Shown piece by piece: positions 45,432 to 55,370 of a stretch of 64,000 bases of DNA (positions within the stretch are counted from its first letter, which is position 1; every line of letters starts with the position of its first letter). The position numbers and the translations under genes are program-made. The notes beneath the pieces are model-generated. The model was not told the origin of the DNA. It did not search any database and saw nothing but the letters and a program-made list of their open reading frames with translations. The stretch comes from Paenibacillus sp. OK003 (GTDB lineage Bacteria; Bacillota; Bacilli; Paenibacillales; Paenibacillaceae), in NCBI RefSeq assembly GCF_900109515.1, contig NZ_FOBD01000012.1, forward strand, positions 62,001 to 126,000, read 5' to 3'.

Positions 45432-47520
45432 CTATTTCAATGAAATTTCAAACTTGGAACCGACCTCTCCTGCAAATACAATGCGACCGTTTTCTGGTAA
45501 GACTACTTTATTCTTACCGCTGACCACTGTGTGATAATACAAATTCCGGTCTGGTCATAGACAGCAAAGGCTCCATTGGCAGGAAACTTCACTGTCATGA
45601 CTTTTCCTTTCGCAGTAGCGGGTACCGAAAACCATTTGGCATATCCATCTGCTTGAATGGATGTTGCGGATTGTTTACCCGAATAGATGGGTTTCACCAG
45701 TTCCTCACTGGCGTATACATAACCTGAAAATGTAAGATACTCTCCTCCGTTCTTTTGGGAGAAATGAATGTCCATCGTATCTCGTCCAGCCATGCCAGGG
45801 ATCTGCAGCTCATTGACTGCTTCGTTTGCTCCAATAATCTTAATATTGGACACATACCCTGGAGTCTCTTTATCAGTATGAATGGGGAGAATTGGTGACG
45901 AATGCAGATATACCGTTGATGTATATTTCTCATTCACCACGTAATATTTTTTACCTTCACGCTTTTTCCACGAGGCGGTAACACCCTGGGATAATTCATT
46001 GGCTTCCAGCTTCTCCGCTGTATATTCTGAGAAAGCCAACTGCCCAAGTCCTGGCAAGGATATATAAGATCGAGACCACAGATACGTACTTCCGTTCTTC
46101 TCCGAAACAAATTTCAACTTTTCTGTGCCTTCATCATTAACAAACGTACCATCCGCTGTATATGTGTATGTTTGAGCCGAATCACTCGGAGCTGTTAGAG
46201 TGGATACAATCATTTGTCCAGCATGATTCATTTCGATCTTCTTAACCGAATTATTGGCGCCATACATACCTGCATACGTGGCTATTTCTTTAGGTATATC
46301 TGCCTTTACTGGCACCCCAAATGATTTTTCTGGCTTCCGTTCTGTAATGATGCCCTTTTCCTCCAGTGCGCTGAGCAATAATTCACTCGCAATGAACTGA
46401 TCTTTGGCACTTGTCCCACCTGATGAGGTAACGGCTGCAGCCAGATTGTATTCCGGCAGTACGATTAATGAGGAGTGATACGATATCGTATCTCCACCTT
46501 TCGTAACGGCCTTGATGCCGTATTCACTGAATGGGAACAAGTTCACACTATCCCACCCTAACCCGTACGAAATAGAACTATCGCTATCTTCCGGCCACAG
46601 GCCTCTTTTGTATTCTTCTTGCGCCATGGCCTCTACCGACTTACTGGAAAGAATGCCTTCGACCTCGCCCGTGAAGATCTGTGAAAATTTCACAAGATCT
46701 TCAGCGGTAGAGTAAATGCCACCAGTAGCAATGATATTATATTTCTCTTGTGGAAGCTGACCTTCAACCAAAGGAGAATAGATGCCCGCCATGTCTGCCG
46801 GGTCAACCACATCCTGTGGTGTTTTGGTATGTTTCATGTCCAGAGGCTCTGTAATATATTTGTGAATAAATGGAGTAAAGCCCATGCCACTAACTCTTTC
46901 CACTAGAATCTCCGCTAATGTAAAACCATCGTTACAATATACGGAGTATTCTCCTGGATCAGCTTTTAGAGTCTGTATCGCCAATTGATCTAGAACGTAT
47001 CATGTGAATACGTATCATTATCTCCGTACAATGTAGCATTGCTGCCCGTGCTGCCCAGCAGACCGGAAGAATGATTCAACAGCATGCGTGGTGTAATTTG
47101 TTTGTAGCGGTTATCTTTCATTTTAAAGTCACGGATGTAGTTTACAACAGGCAGATCCAAATCAATCTTGCCTTCGTCAACCAACTTCATTACAGCAGTG
47201 GTAAGCACCATTTTACTGGTTGAACCGATGCCGTAGATCGTGTTTGAAGTAAGCGGCACCTTGTCCTTTAGATCGTTCTTGCCTGTCTGACCGGACACCA
47301 CAATCTCCCCACTATCGATTAATGCATATTGCACACTGGTCGTACCGTACTTCTCCGTGAGCAACTTGGCTTTCTCCGCCACTATTTTCTTGGTTGGTTC
47401 ATACGTTAGATCGTTGCTGTTACTTGTAGCTGATGCGGCCATGACTGACATTGGAGCTAACATCGTTATCACCAGAGTTAAGGCGGTGATTGACATTCGT
47501 TTTCCCTCTTGTCGTCCCAT
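45432..47520 (-). pseudogene. Serine hydrolase 3, pseudogene with two single-base deletions
   Basis: A third copy of the secreted serine hydrolase, with signal peptide ([20 protein letters not shown]), GIGSTSKM and YSVYCNDGF. Frame break 1 near 46993: the paralogues read ACG-TTT-CTG-GAT-CAA, here ACGTTCTAGATCAA lacks one T and gives a stop at 46990. Frame break 2 near 45535: GGAATTTGTATTATCACAC lacks one A of the expected ATT-AAT-CAC. With both restored, the product continues to [15 protein letters not shown] and a stop at 45432. The start is ATG 47520, 9 nt after AGGAG. The gene keeps its own terminator, so decay looks recent. Confidence 0.9.
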
Positions 47521-47554
47521 TCACATCATCTCCTGATTTAAATGTTTTGGTTGA

Positions 47555-49009
47555 TTAGAGTTCTTTTGGATCTATAAATTTCACCTCTGGATACAAGTCG
47601 CTCGGTCCCTTAATCAGATTTCCACCCGTTCCTTTCAATTGCTTATCAAAGAAATCGAGTACATATTGATTTACGATGCTTGATCCTCTCTTACCATTGA
47701 TGTCTCCTGTGATCCCGGACAGTTTAATCAGCTCCGAATAGAACTGAAGATCCGTGAAATTAAAGTGCTGGGTTCCTTCTACATAAATCACATTTCCCCC
47801 ATGATTGATAACATTTTTCATAATGTGCAGCTCATCTGAAAGAAATTTATTTACTTCGTCATCCGAATTTCTATCATTTTCAAAATTAACTAACCAGTCT
47901 TTAAAACTTCCCGATCTGATGAACATAAACGGCTTGTTTATATCATCTCTATTTTCTACTTCATTCAGTGACCCGTCCATATTAACCCCGGCCTTGATTC
48001 GAGGATCCAAATACGTTGCATTAAACGCCGTAGCCCCCCCAAAAGAATGCCCCATCGCACCGATGTTATTTAAATCCATTTTTCCTTTGAATTGACTTTC
48101 AATTGCACCTGAATTCAGCTTTTCAATTTGATCGATTACAAACTCCACGTCTTTTGTCCATATATCCCCAATTTCTCTGCGGTCATCTATGGTTGTCATC
48201 TTTGTTGTATAGCCCGTTACACGGCCATCTGGAAAAAGGGTAGCAAAGGTGCTGTACGTATGATCGATTGTCACTACGATAAACCCATTACTGGCCAGAT
48301 TTTCCGCCTGTGATGCTTGTAGAACTCTACTGGTTCCCATACCATGAGATAGCAGTACCACGGGATAAGGACTTGCAGAAGGTAATATTTCTACATTTTC
48401 ATAAGAGTTGGTTTTACTATACTTCCAGTATTGGAGCACAAATTCGGGCAGTTTTAAAGAAGCAGAGAAGCTCTGAATATACGTTTTGAACATTTCTTTG
48501 TTATTTGGAAACAGCGTGTCACGCTTGTGGTTATTGCTGTTTTCAGTAGGGTACCAGACTTGAACCATTAACTCCCTCTTGTCGCTCTGATCTTCAGTTA
48601 AGACTTCGTCTCTGTTCTGGTCCGTAAAATGAAAGGTTTGAGTACCCACTTTCTCTGGACCATCAGGCTTCGGCAAATTAAAGACAGGTAAGTATACAGA
48701 CAAGGCAGTAGATATCACAAGTAGAATGACGATTAGGGAAGATAAGCTATATTTCAACAGCTTTCCTATTTTTAGATTGTTCATCTTTTCGAAATGTCTG
48801 AGTAAAACAATAAGTATGAATAGGGCCGTCATGATATATACCACAAGCAACTGCCATCTGTATCCCTCAACAAACAATTGAACGAATAATATAACGCTAC
48901 TTCCTATACCCAGTCCCAATCCTATTTTCTTTGCGCTTCTTTTAATAAACAATAGATCGACGAGCAAAGCGAAACAGGATAGAACTAAAAGTACTTCAAA
49001 TAATCTCAT
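47555..49009 (-). CDS. Membrane-anchored PAF-acetylhydrolase-like alpha/beta hydrolase
   Basis: 484 residues: three or four N-terminal membrane helices (about 1-135), then an extracellular alpha/beta hydrolase of the platelet-activating-factor acetylhydrolase/dienelactone hydrolase type. Seen: ELMVQVWYPTE, PVVLLSHGMGTSR, nucleophile Ser in AMGHSFGG, Asp in AGVNMDGSL and His in EGTQHFNF. The start is ATG 49009 behind GAGGGGG. It is followed after 34 bp by the serine hydrolase pseudogene and preceded by alpha/beta hydrolase B, suggesting one transcript from site B. The natural ester substrate is unknown. Confidence 0.88.
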   Translation of the reverse strand: MRLFEVLLVLSCFALLVDLLFIKRSAKKIGLGLGIGSSVILFVQLFVEGYRWQLLVVYIMTALFILIVLLRHFEKMNNLKIGKLLKYSLSSLIVILLVISTALSVYLPVFNLPKPDGPEKVGTQTFHFTDQNRDEVLTEDQSDKRELMVQVWYPTENSNNHKRDTLFPNNKEMFKTYIQSFSASLKLPEFVLQYWKYSKTNSYENVEILPSASPYPVVLLSHGMGTSRVLQASQAENLASNGFIVVTIDHTYSTFATLFPDGRVTGYTTKMTTIDDRREIGDIWTKDVEFVIDQIEKLNSGAIESQFKGKMDLNNIGAMGHSFGGATAFNATYLDPRIKAGVNMDGSLNEVENRDDINKPFMFIRSGSFKDWLVNFENDRNSDDEVNKFLSDELHIMKNVINHGGNVIYVEGTQHFNFTDLQFYSELIKLSGITGDINGKRGSSIVNQYVLDFFDKQLKGTGGNLIKGPSDLYPEVKFIDPKEL

Positions 49010-49140
49010 TTGTATCCCCCTCTTTTCATCACGAACATTGGCCAAATTGGATATACTTATGGAAAAACCGCCCCAGAGGACGGTTTTCATATTCATTAAT
49101 GAACACCTGTGAAATCACGAGTAGACTTTTAAAGGATCAT

Positions 49141-50127
49141 TTACTTCGCTTCGCTCATGAATGCTCTAAAGTCTTCAGCAATTTCTTTAGATAACGTATG
49201 GTGCAAATAATGCTCGCCATCCATTGTGATTACTTTACCATGTACCGAATCTTTGATCTGTCCTTCATGCAAAGGTATCCACCCTTTTACACCTTCATTG
49301 TTCGCTTGAATAAAGAGAAGCAGTGGTAGGTCTTTAGGGAAGGTTAACCCTTGAGCTTCTTTGAAATTGGAAGCAATATGGTCCATCTCATTTAACATCG
49401 TGGAACTATTTGAGTTTTTATTCGACAGCATTTTCATCTGCTCTACGGTGTGCTCATCAAATGCGAGTCCAGCATAAGGGTCACCACTCAATTTAACCAC
49501 TAATCTTTGGAGACCTGATTTTTTAAGAAATCCGAACATTTTTGTTGGTAATTTGCCATCCATACCCGGTTGTGTTGAAACACTGCTATCGATTCCGACA
49601 AATGCCGTCACCTCGTTTGGATATTTGTTCACATATTCAATACCGTAAATGCCTGCAATGGAATGGCCCATAAGGATATACTCGTTAATGTTAAGCTGTT
49701 GTAATGCTTCATGAACTTCAGTTATGATATTTTCTGCAGTTCGTTCTTTTTCAGTTCCATCGCTTAATCCATAACCGAAAGGTTCAACCGCCACAACTTT
49801 GTAATATGGAGATAGCTCATCGATGAGCAGCTTAAAATCAAGCGCTGGCGCAGCTGTTCCATAGCCTGGCAGAAGCACGATCGTTTCCTTGCCTTCGCCT
49901 TGAATTAACACATTCATATTTTTTCCGTCTACAGATACGTGCTGGCCGTAAGTCTCTATCTTTTTCGCCTCTGAATTGGTACTGATCACATTTGTGATAT
50001 AAACAATACCTAGAAACAAAATAATGGCGATTACGATTGCTCCTAGTATTTTAAGTATAATGTTTCGTACTTTCTTGGCCTTTGATCCATTCTTCGCTTT
50101 CTTTTCCTCTGGTTGTGTCACTCTCAT
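49141..50127 (-). CDS. Membrane-anchored alpha/beta hydrolase B
   Basis: 328 residues: a lysine-rich N-terminus, one transmembrane helix (about 27-48), and an alpha/beta hydrolase domain with [15 protein letters not shown], nucleophile Ser in LMGHSIAG and His in DGEHYLHH. Paralogue of 42092. The start is ATG 50127 (AGGAG 3 nt upstream) or GTG 50121 (9 nt). Its leader, GACAGGAGAAGATGAGAGTG, is almost the same as the leaders of serine hydrolases 1 and 2. Site B lies 88 bp upstream. Confidence 0.9.
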   Translation of the reverse strand: MRVTQPEEKKAKNGSKAKKVRNIILKILGAIVIAIILFLGIVYITNVISTNSEAKKIETYGQHVSVDGKNMNVLIQGEGKETIVLLPGYGTAAPALDFKLLIDELSPYYKVVAVEPFGYGLSDGTEKERTAENIITEVHEALQQLNINEYILMGHSIAGIYGIEYVNKYPNEVTAFVGIDSSVSTQPGMDGKLPTKMFGFLKKSGLQRLVVKLSGDPYAGLAFDEHTVEQMKMLSNKNSNSSTMLNEMDHIASNFKEAQGLTFPKDLPLLLFIQANNEGVKGWIPLHEGQIKDSVHGKVITMDGEHYLHHTLSKEIAEDFRAFMSEAK

Positions 50128-50214
50128 CTTCTCCTGTCTTGAACTGTTTGTTCGGCTTTCTTCTTTGCTGCTAATGTAATCTTAACCAATGAAAATGTAC
50201 TCCCCGTGACGTCA

Positions 50215-50232
50215 ATATGAACTGAATATGAA
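50215..50232 (-). promoter_or_regulatory. OmpR-type direct repeat, site B (before alpha/beta hydrolase B)
   Basis: Minus strand TTCATATTCAGTTCATAT: two identical TTCATAT units 11 bp apart, the best copy of the four. GACGTCACG and GAGTACATTT follow, shared with site C. It sits just after the terminator of the upstream kinase gene. Confidence 0.7.
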
Positions 50233-50247
50233 CAAGCAAAAAAAAAA

Positions 50248-50282
50248 CGTTTCACACACAAGAAAGCTTGCATGTGAAACGT
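50248..50282 (-). terminator. Terminator of two-component system 1
   Basis: Minus-strand ACGTTTCACA pairs with TGTGAAACGT, inner CAAG/CTTG pairing, followed by ten T. Confidence 0.9.
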
Positions 50283-50350
50283 GGCCTGAAAATTTGGTTT
50301 AGATAATCCGCTGAAAATTCTAATATACGCACCTTATCCTGTAAGCCTAA

Positions 50351-51718
50351 CTATTCTGTTGGTGGAGTAATCGGCAACGTGACAATAAAGGTCGTACCTT
50401 GACCAGGTTCACTTTCCACTCGGATGTCCCCTTGATGAAGCGATACAATCTGTTTAACAATAGCAAGTCCCATACCACTGCCGTCATACTTGCGGCTGTG
50501 GGAACGATCCGACTTGAAAAACCGTTCGAATATGCGCTTCTGGTCTTCAAGAGGGATACCAATACCTGTGTCGGAGATTCGAATGGTCACGTTCTTGATA
50601 TCCTGCTTGGTGCTGACGTGAATCACGCCGCCATCCTTGGAAAATTTGATGCCGTTGCTGAGAATATTCGTCCATACCTGATTCAACTGGTCGTGATCAG
50701 CCAAGACTTTAACGGCTTGGAGATCCAGCTCAAAATGAATGTTGCGAGCAGACCATTGTGGCTGGAGAGTTACAATGACCCGCCTGATCTGTTCATCCAG
50801 GCTGAGTGTGCTAAGCTGCGGTTGCTGTGACTGTGATTCAAGCATACTCAGCTTGAGCAGATTATCACTCATTTTGGACATCCGCTTCGCTTCGGAGATG
50901 ATAATCTCAAGATATCGGTTTCGTTCGTGCTCTGCGAGGTTAACTTGTTTCAGTGCTTGAGCATAACCGGATATCGAAGTAAGGGGAGATTGAACCTCGT
51001 GTGACACATTCGTTACAAACTCCCTGCGCATCTGCTCCAACCGCTGCAAATCATGCATCATTTCTTCGAAGCTGCGTGCCAGCGTCCCCAGTTCTCCGGT
51101 TTGCTTGATATTCAGCTTAACATTGAAATCTCCAGCAGCGATCCGCTTCGTCGCTCTTGTCAGTTTTTTGATTGGACTAACCAAAAATATGGATGCTACC
51201 AGAATGATAATACTTCCTGCAAGCAATGAACAGGTTGCAAAGATCGAAGCCCATTTGACGACAAAGGAGGAAGAAGGGGGAGTGAGTGTCTCCAGGAACA
51301 TTGCTTTCGTTCCCATCTCCGTTTTCACCGGCAAACCCAGAAGAACTGTCGCAATACCGTTCGGATTGTCCTGGACAACGCCTCCGTCTAACACTTTCTT
51401 AAGCCGCTCCTCCGTCACCGGAGCCAATTTATGTCCGTTAAGCTTTCCATACGACTGGAACTGACCCGTTGCATCGTACATTCGAATATAGTAGGAATCC
51501 AGTTGCTTCATCTTACTAACGAATAACTCTGCTTCGCGTAAGGGAAGGGTTTGGTAAATCTGCACAACATCTTGTCCAAAGTTACGTAAGTTGATTTGAG
51601 CGTTCTCGTTCAGTTTGTCCTCAAATATCCAAGTAGACATAAAGAAAGAAATGATCGTGCCGGCGATGACGGATACCAGAAATGTCAGGACCACACGGAT
51701 ATATAACGATCTAATCAT
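50351..51718 (-). CDS. Sensor histidine kinase 1 (OmpR-system type)
   Basis: 455 residues: two transmembrane helices (about 8-30 and 163-188) around an extracellular sensor of about 130 residues, HAMP (PIKKLTRATKRIAAGDF), His-containing dimerisation domain with VSHEVQSPLTSISGY, and ATPase motifs N (NILSNGIKF), G1 (ISDTGIGIP), F (RIFERFFK) and G2 (GSGMGLAIVK). It overlaps its regulator gene by 4 bp. Candidate sensor for the hydrolase/ABC regulon. Confidence 0.93.
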   Translation of the reverse strand: MIRSLYIRVVLTFLVSVIAGTIISFFMSTWIFEDKLNENAQINLRNFGQDVVQIYQTLPLREAELFVSKMKQLDSYYIRMYDATGQFQSYGKLNGHKLAPVTEERLKKVLDGGVVQDNPNGIATVLLGLPVKTEMGTKAMFLETLTPPSSSFVVKWASIFATCSLLAGSIIILVASIFLVSPIKKLTRATKRIAAGDFNVKLNIKQTGELGTLARSFEEMMHDLQRLEQMRREFVTNVSHEVQSPLTSISGYAQALKQVNLAEHERNRYLEIIISEAKRMSKMSDNLLKLSMLESQSQQPQLSTLSLDEQIRRVIVTLQPQWSARNIHFELDLQAVKVLADHDQLNQVWTNILSNGIKFSKDGGVIHVSTKQDIKNVTIRISDTGIGIPLEDQKRIFERFFKSDRSHSRKYDGSGMGLAIVKQIVSLHQGDIRVESEPGQGTTFIVTLPITPPTE

Positions 51719-52389
51719 TCGTAAACCTCAAGCCGGTACCCCAGACCTCGCACCGTTTCGATCCGAAAATCGGGTGTTGTCGCGAAGCGCTCACGCAGGC
51801 GTTTAATATGTACATCTATCGTTCGATCATCACCGGCGTAATCAATGCCCCAGATCTGATCAATCAATTGCTCACGTGTGTAGACTTGTCCGGGTGTTCC
51901 AGCGAGTTTATAGAGCAATTCGAACTCCTTCAGCGGCAACGTAAGCGACTCTGTTCCTCTCGTCACCTTATAGGTTTGCCGATCCAGAATGACGTTACCG
52001 AAATGGATCGTCTGCGTGGACCCGATTTTGTATCGTTTCAGTAATGCTCGTACACGAGCTGTGAGCTCTAACGGATCGAACGGTTTTGTCAGATAATCAT
52101 CGGTTCCCAGTTCGAATCCCTTTACCTTCTCCCAGGTCTCGCCTCTCGCAGTCAGCATGAGCAATGGAAGATCAGGATTGGCTCTTCGCAGTTCTTTGCA
52201 TAATGTCCATCCATCCATAACAGGCATCATGATATCAAGCACAACAAGATCAACATGTGTTGAGCCGTAAACGGTCAGTGCCTCCTTGCCATCCGCGGCT
52301 TCAGCCGTTTCAAATCCGTCATTTCTCAAAAATAAACAAACGAGTTCACGAATATTCGGATCATCGTCAGCAACCAGTATTGTAGGCAT
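51715..52389 (-). CDS. OmpR-family response regulator 1
   Basis: 224 residues: receiver (ILVADDDPNIREL; Asp in VDLVVLDIMMP; Lys in DYLTKPFDP) and a winged-helix output domain (LPLKEFELLYKLAGTPGQVYTREQLIDQIWG.. and DDRTIDVHIKRLRERF). The start is ATG 52389 behind AGAGGAAA; a longer frame to 52419 lacks a ribosome site. It and its kinase stand immediately upstream of the hydrolase operon carrying site B, so it is a prime candidate to bind the direct repeats. Confidence 0.93.
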   Translation of the reverse strand: MPTILVADDDPNIRELVCLFLRNDGFETAEAADGKEALTVYGSTHVDLVVLDIMMPVMDGWTLCKELRRANPDLPLLMLTARGETWEKVKGFELGTDDYLTKPFDPLELTARVRALLKRYKIGSTQTIHFGNVILDRQTYKVTRGTESLTLPLKEFELLYKLAGTPGQVYTREQLIDQIWGIDYAGDDRTIDVHIKRLRERFATTPDFRIETVRGLGYRLEVYE

Positions 52390-52630
52390 TTGTTTCCTCT
52401 TTTCTTGTTTCCATGTCATGTAGTCGTAACCATTATACTATTATTGATTTTGTAAAAAGCAAAAAGCAAGTAAGAAATTTAATCACGCCATTCTTTTAAA
52501 ATTTTCTGCATCCCCGCCTTATTAGATCATTAATCAGCAGATTGCTCACTCCGTATGGCCTTATGTTTTGACTACCCTGCAGATTATCGCTTCTATACCT
52601 TATTTTGTACAAAAATAGCCGAATTAATTG

Positions 52631-52676
52631 AAAAAAAAGGACAATTGACGGACAACGTCCATCGATTACCCTTTTT
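52631..52676 (-). terminator. Terminator of two-component system 2
   Basis: Minus-strand GATGGAC / GTCCGTC with outer AAAAGG / CCTTTT pairing, followed by a T-run. Confidence 0.65.
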
Positions 52677-52680
52677 ATGA

Positions 52681-53751
52681 TTATGAATGGATAGGTAGCT
52701 GTACAGTAAATGTTGCACCTTCTCCCGGTTCACTGAACACGGAGATAGTACCCTCATGCATCTCTACAATTTTATGCACGATGGAAAGTCCAAGCCCACT
52801 GCCTCCCAAGGCACGTGTACGAGATTGATCCGCTTTGTAGAACCGTTCGAATATGCGCAGCTGATCCTGCTTGGTGATACCGGGTCCACTGTCAGTAATA
52901 CGCACACTGACCTTGCCATCACTTTGCGTAAGGAAAACATCAATTTTTCCGCCTTCTGGCGTGAACTTGATTGCATTATGAATCAGGTTGATCCACAACT
53001 GAATCATCAAGTCCTCATCAGCAACAATTTCAACTTCTTCCAGCTCTACGTTCATATCAATTTTTTTGTCATCCCATTGGGGTTCGCAGGCCAGAACCAG
53101 AGTCACCAGCTGCCGATCCAAGCGGTAAGATGTTTTGTGAGATGCATGCTCGGATGAATCCAGAACGGCGAGCTTCATTAAATTATCACTGAGTCTGGAC
53201 AAACGAACACATTCCGTCTCAATGATCGTCAGATACTTTTCCCGTTTCTCCTGGTCCATATCTTTATTTTTCAGCGCTCTTGCGAAGCCACTGATTGACG
53301 TGAGCGGCGATCCGATCTCATGTGATACATTCGAGATGAATTCCTGACGCAGATCTTCCATCACTTTGAGATTTGCCGCCATGTCATTGATGCTTTCAAC
53401 CAGCTGCACATACGGGTGGGGATTTCTCTGTCTCCCGTTTCTGTTAGCAAATTCAGGGTCCAGATTCACACGAAAATCCCCTCGGGAAATGCTTTTCAAA
53501 GCCAAAATCATCTCATTAAAAAATTCATATTGCCTGCCTTTAACCAGCGGACCGATCATTGTAATGCATAATCCAAAGAAAATGAACCCAAGCATGGCAT
53601 TAATCAGAAAAGCAAGCAATTCATGCGGCTCCCATGGGATAAAGGAATACACATATCTCGTAAGGTAGAAAGCTGCTGTCCAGGAGGCAAACAGGGCCAG
53701 AGATACCAGAATGACGGTGGCAACACGAAGAAATCCAGCCTCCTGCTTCAT
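52681..53751 (-). CDS. Sensor histidine kinase 2 with short extracellular loop
   Basis: 356 residues: two membrane helices (about 10-32 and 45-67) joined by a loop of only about 12-18 residues, HAMP-like linker, VSHEIGSPLTSISGF phospho-acceptor region, and an ATPase domain (NLIHNAIKF, ITDSGPGI, RIFERFYK, GSGLGLSIVH). The near absence of an extracellular sensor resembles intramembrane-sensing kinases that listen to an ABC transporter or membrane stress. It overlaps its regulator by 4 bp. Confidence 0.92.
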   Translation of the reverse strand: MKQEAGFLRVATVILVSLALFASWTAAFYLTRYVYSFIPWEPHELLAFLINAMLGFIFFGLCITMIGPLVKGRQYEFFNEMILALKSISRGDFRVNLDPEFANRNGRQRNPHPYVQLVESINDMAANLKVMEDLRQEFISNVSHEIGSPLTSISGFARALKNKDMDQEKREKYLTIIETECVRLSRLSDNLMKLAVLDSSEHASHKTSYRLDRQLVTLVLACEPQWDDKKIDMNVELEEVEIVADEDLMIQLWINLIHNAIKFTPEGGKIDVFLTQSDGKVSVRITDSGPGITKQDQLRIFERFYKADQSRTRALGGSGLGLSIVHKIVEMHEGTISVFSEPGEGATFTVQLPIHS

Positions 53752-54422
53752 TGCCTTACCTCCAGGCGATAGCCCAAACCTCGCATAGTACGAATGACGA
53801 AAGCATGCTGTTCCTCCGGAAACCGTTCACGAAGTCGCTTGATATGCACATCAATTGTCCTCTCGTCCCCTTCGTAATCATAACCCCAGATCTTTTCGAT
53901 TAACTGATCACGTGTAAAGGTCTTGCCAGGATAACTCGCAAGGGTAAACAGCAGTTCAAATTCCTTGCGTGGCAACACAATATCCTGATCGCCTTTCTTG
54001 CACTCAAACGTATCCCCCCGCAGGACCAGTTCACCAAGCAGGATCACTTGTGAAGTCATAATCCGATAGCGTTTCAATAATGCCTTCACCCGGGCAACCA
54101 GCACCAGCGGATCAAAAGGCTTCACCAGATAATCATCCGTCCCCAGGGTAAAACCTTTGATGATCTGCGAGGTTTCCCCTTTGGCCGTTAACATCAGGAG
54201 CGGCAGATCCGTCTGCTGCCGCAACTGGCGGCATAGTTCCCATCCGTCCATGCCTGGCATCATAATATCGAGAACAACCAGATCTACCTTATGGTCAGCG
54301 AGTAATCGCAATGCATCCAAACCATCAACAGCCTCGATTACGTGCAAACCCTCCTGCTGTAAAAAATGTCCTACCAGCTCTCGGATATGCGGGTCGTCAT
54401 CAACGACCAATATGCTTGTCAA
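53748..54422 (-). CDS. OmpR-family response regulator 2
   Basis: 224 residues: receiver (SILVVDDDPHIREL, Asp in VDLVVLDIMMPGMDG, Lys in DYLVKPFDP) and winged helix (LPRKEFELLFTLASYPGKTFTRDQLIEKIWG). TTG 54422 is preferred, since GGAGG lies 8 nt upstream; the ATG at 54437 would place that site inside the gene. It is closely similar to regulator 1 in length and layout, suggesting duplication of the system. Confidence 0.92.
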   Translation of the reverse strand: MTSILVVDDDPHIRELVGHFLQQEGLHVIEAVDGLDALRLLADHKVDLVVLDIMMPGMDGWELCRQLRQQTDLPLLMLTAKGETSQIIKGFTLGTDDYLVKPFDPLVLVARVKALLKRYRIMTSQVILLGELVLRGDTFECKKGDQDIVLPRKEFELLFTLASYPGKTFTRDQLIEKIWGYDYEGDERTIDVHIKRLRERFPEEQHAFVIRTMRGLGYRLEVRQ

Positions 54423-54554
54423 TGTGACCACCTCCATTTTTTCAACCTTGCCTTATACTCCACATTCTGTCAAGAAGAAGACCTTATACCATGAAGGCAT
54501 AACATCTCTTTCCTGACACGCTACACTTGTTTAGCAAAATTTGATGATTTCCAA

Positions 54555-55370
54555 TTACGTTCTGCGCATATATGCCCGCACTGTCAATGGTGCAAAAATG
54601 GCTACAATAACCGCTGCTCCGGCAAGGCTGGTCACCAGGTCTGTGCCCATTGTCCCTTGATTCGCCAATTCCCGTACAGCTGAAACCAAATGGGATATCG
54701 GATTGACATTAACTACCCACTGAAGCCAATTCGGCATCGTATCTACCGGAACGAAAGCGTTCGAAGCAAAGGTAAGCGGAAACAGCACAAGCATGGAAAT
54801 CCCTTGTACACTGGACGCTGTACGTGCAATAACACCGAGAAAAGCAAAAATCCAACTGATGGCCCAAGCGCAAATAATAACCAGCAATCCTGCCAAGGCA
54901 ACATGATCCAATCCACCTGCAGGGCTATATCCCAATAAATATCCAATCGTAAAGGTAAGGAACGTTGCAATGGTATAACGGATCGTGTCTGCCAGCAATG
55001 CTCCGGCCAGTGGCGCAATACGTGCTATAGGCAATGATTTGAATCGGTCGAATACCCCTTTATCCATATCCTCACGCAATTGCACACCCGTAACGACGGA
55101 GCTTGTAATTACCGTCTGCACAAGTATACCCGGAATAATGACCAACAAATAAGCTTGAATATTTCCCGAGATCGCACCACCAAAAATGTACGTAAACATC
55201 AATGTGAAAATGATCGGCTGTAGGGTAACATCGAATAATTGCTCTGGTGTTCGTCTAACCTTCAATATCCCGCGATAAGCCATCGTTAAGGAATTCCGGA
55301 CAGTTTGCCCAAAGCTTGTGTATTTTCTCAGCTTACGGCTTGGATTTTGTTTCGCTATTGTACTGTTCAT
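54555..55370 (-). CDS. ABC-2 type transporter permease (DrrB-like)
   Basis: 271 residues, six membrane helices of the ABC-2 family. Seen: LFDVTLQPIIFTLMFTYIFGGAI near the N-terminus, GVQLREDMDKGVFDRFKSLPIARIAPLAGALLADT in the cytoplasmic loop, and FPLTFASNAFVPVDTMPNWLQWVVNVNPISH. This is the daunorubicin-resistance DrrB branch. It overlaps the ATPase gene by 4 bp. Probably exports a hydrophobic drug or lipid. Confidence 0.92.
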   Translation of the reverse strand: MNSTIAKQNPSRKLRKYTSFGQTVRNSLTMAYRGILKVRRTPEQLFDVTLQPIIFTLMFTYIFGGAISGNIQAYLLVIIPGILVQTVITSSVVTGVQLREDMDKGVFDRFKSLPIARIAPLAGALLADTIRYTIATFLTFTIGYLLGYSPAGGLDHVALAGLLVIICAWAISWIFAFLGVIARTASSVQGISMLVLFPLTFASNAFVPVDTMPNWLQWVVNVNPISHLVSAVRELANQGTMGTDLVTSLAGAAVIVAIFAPLTVRAYMRRT

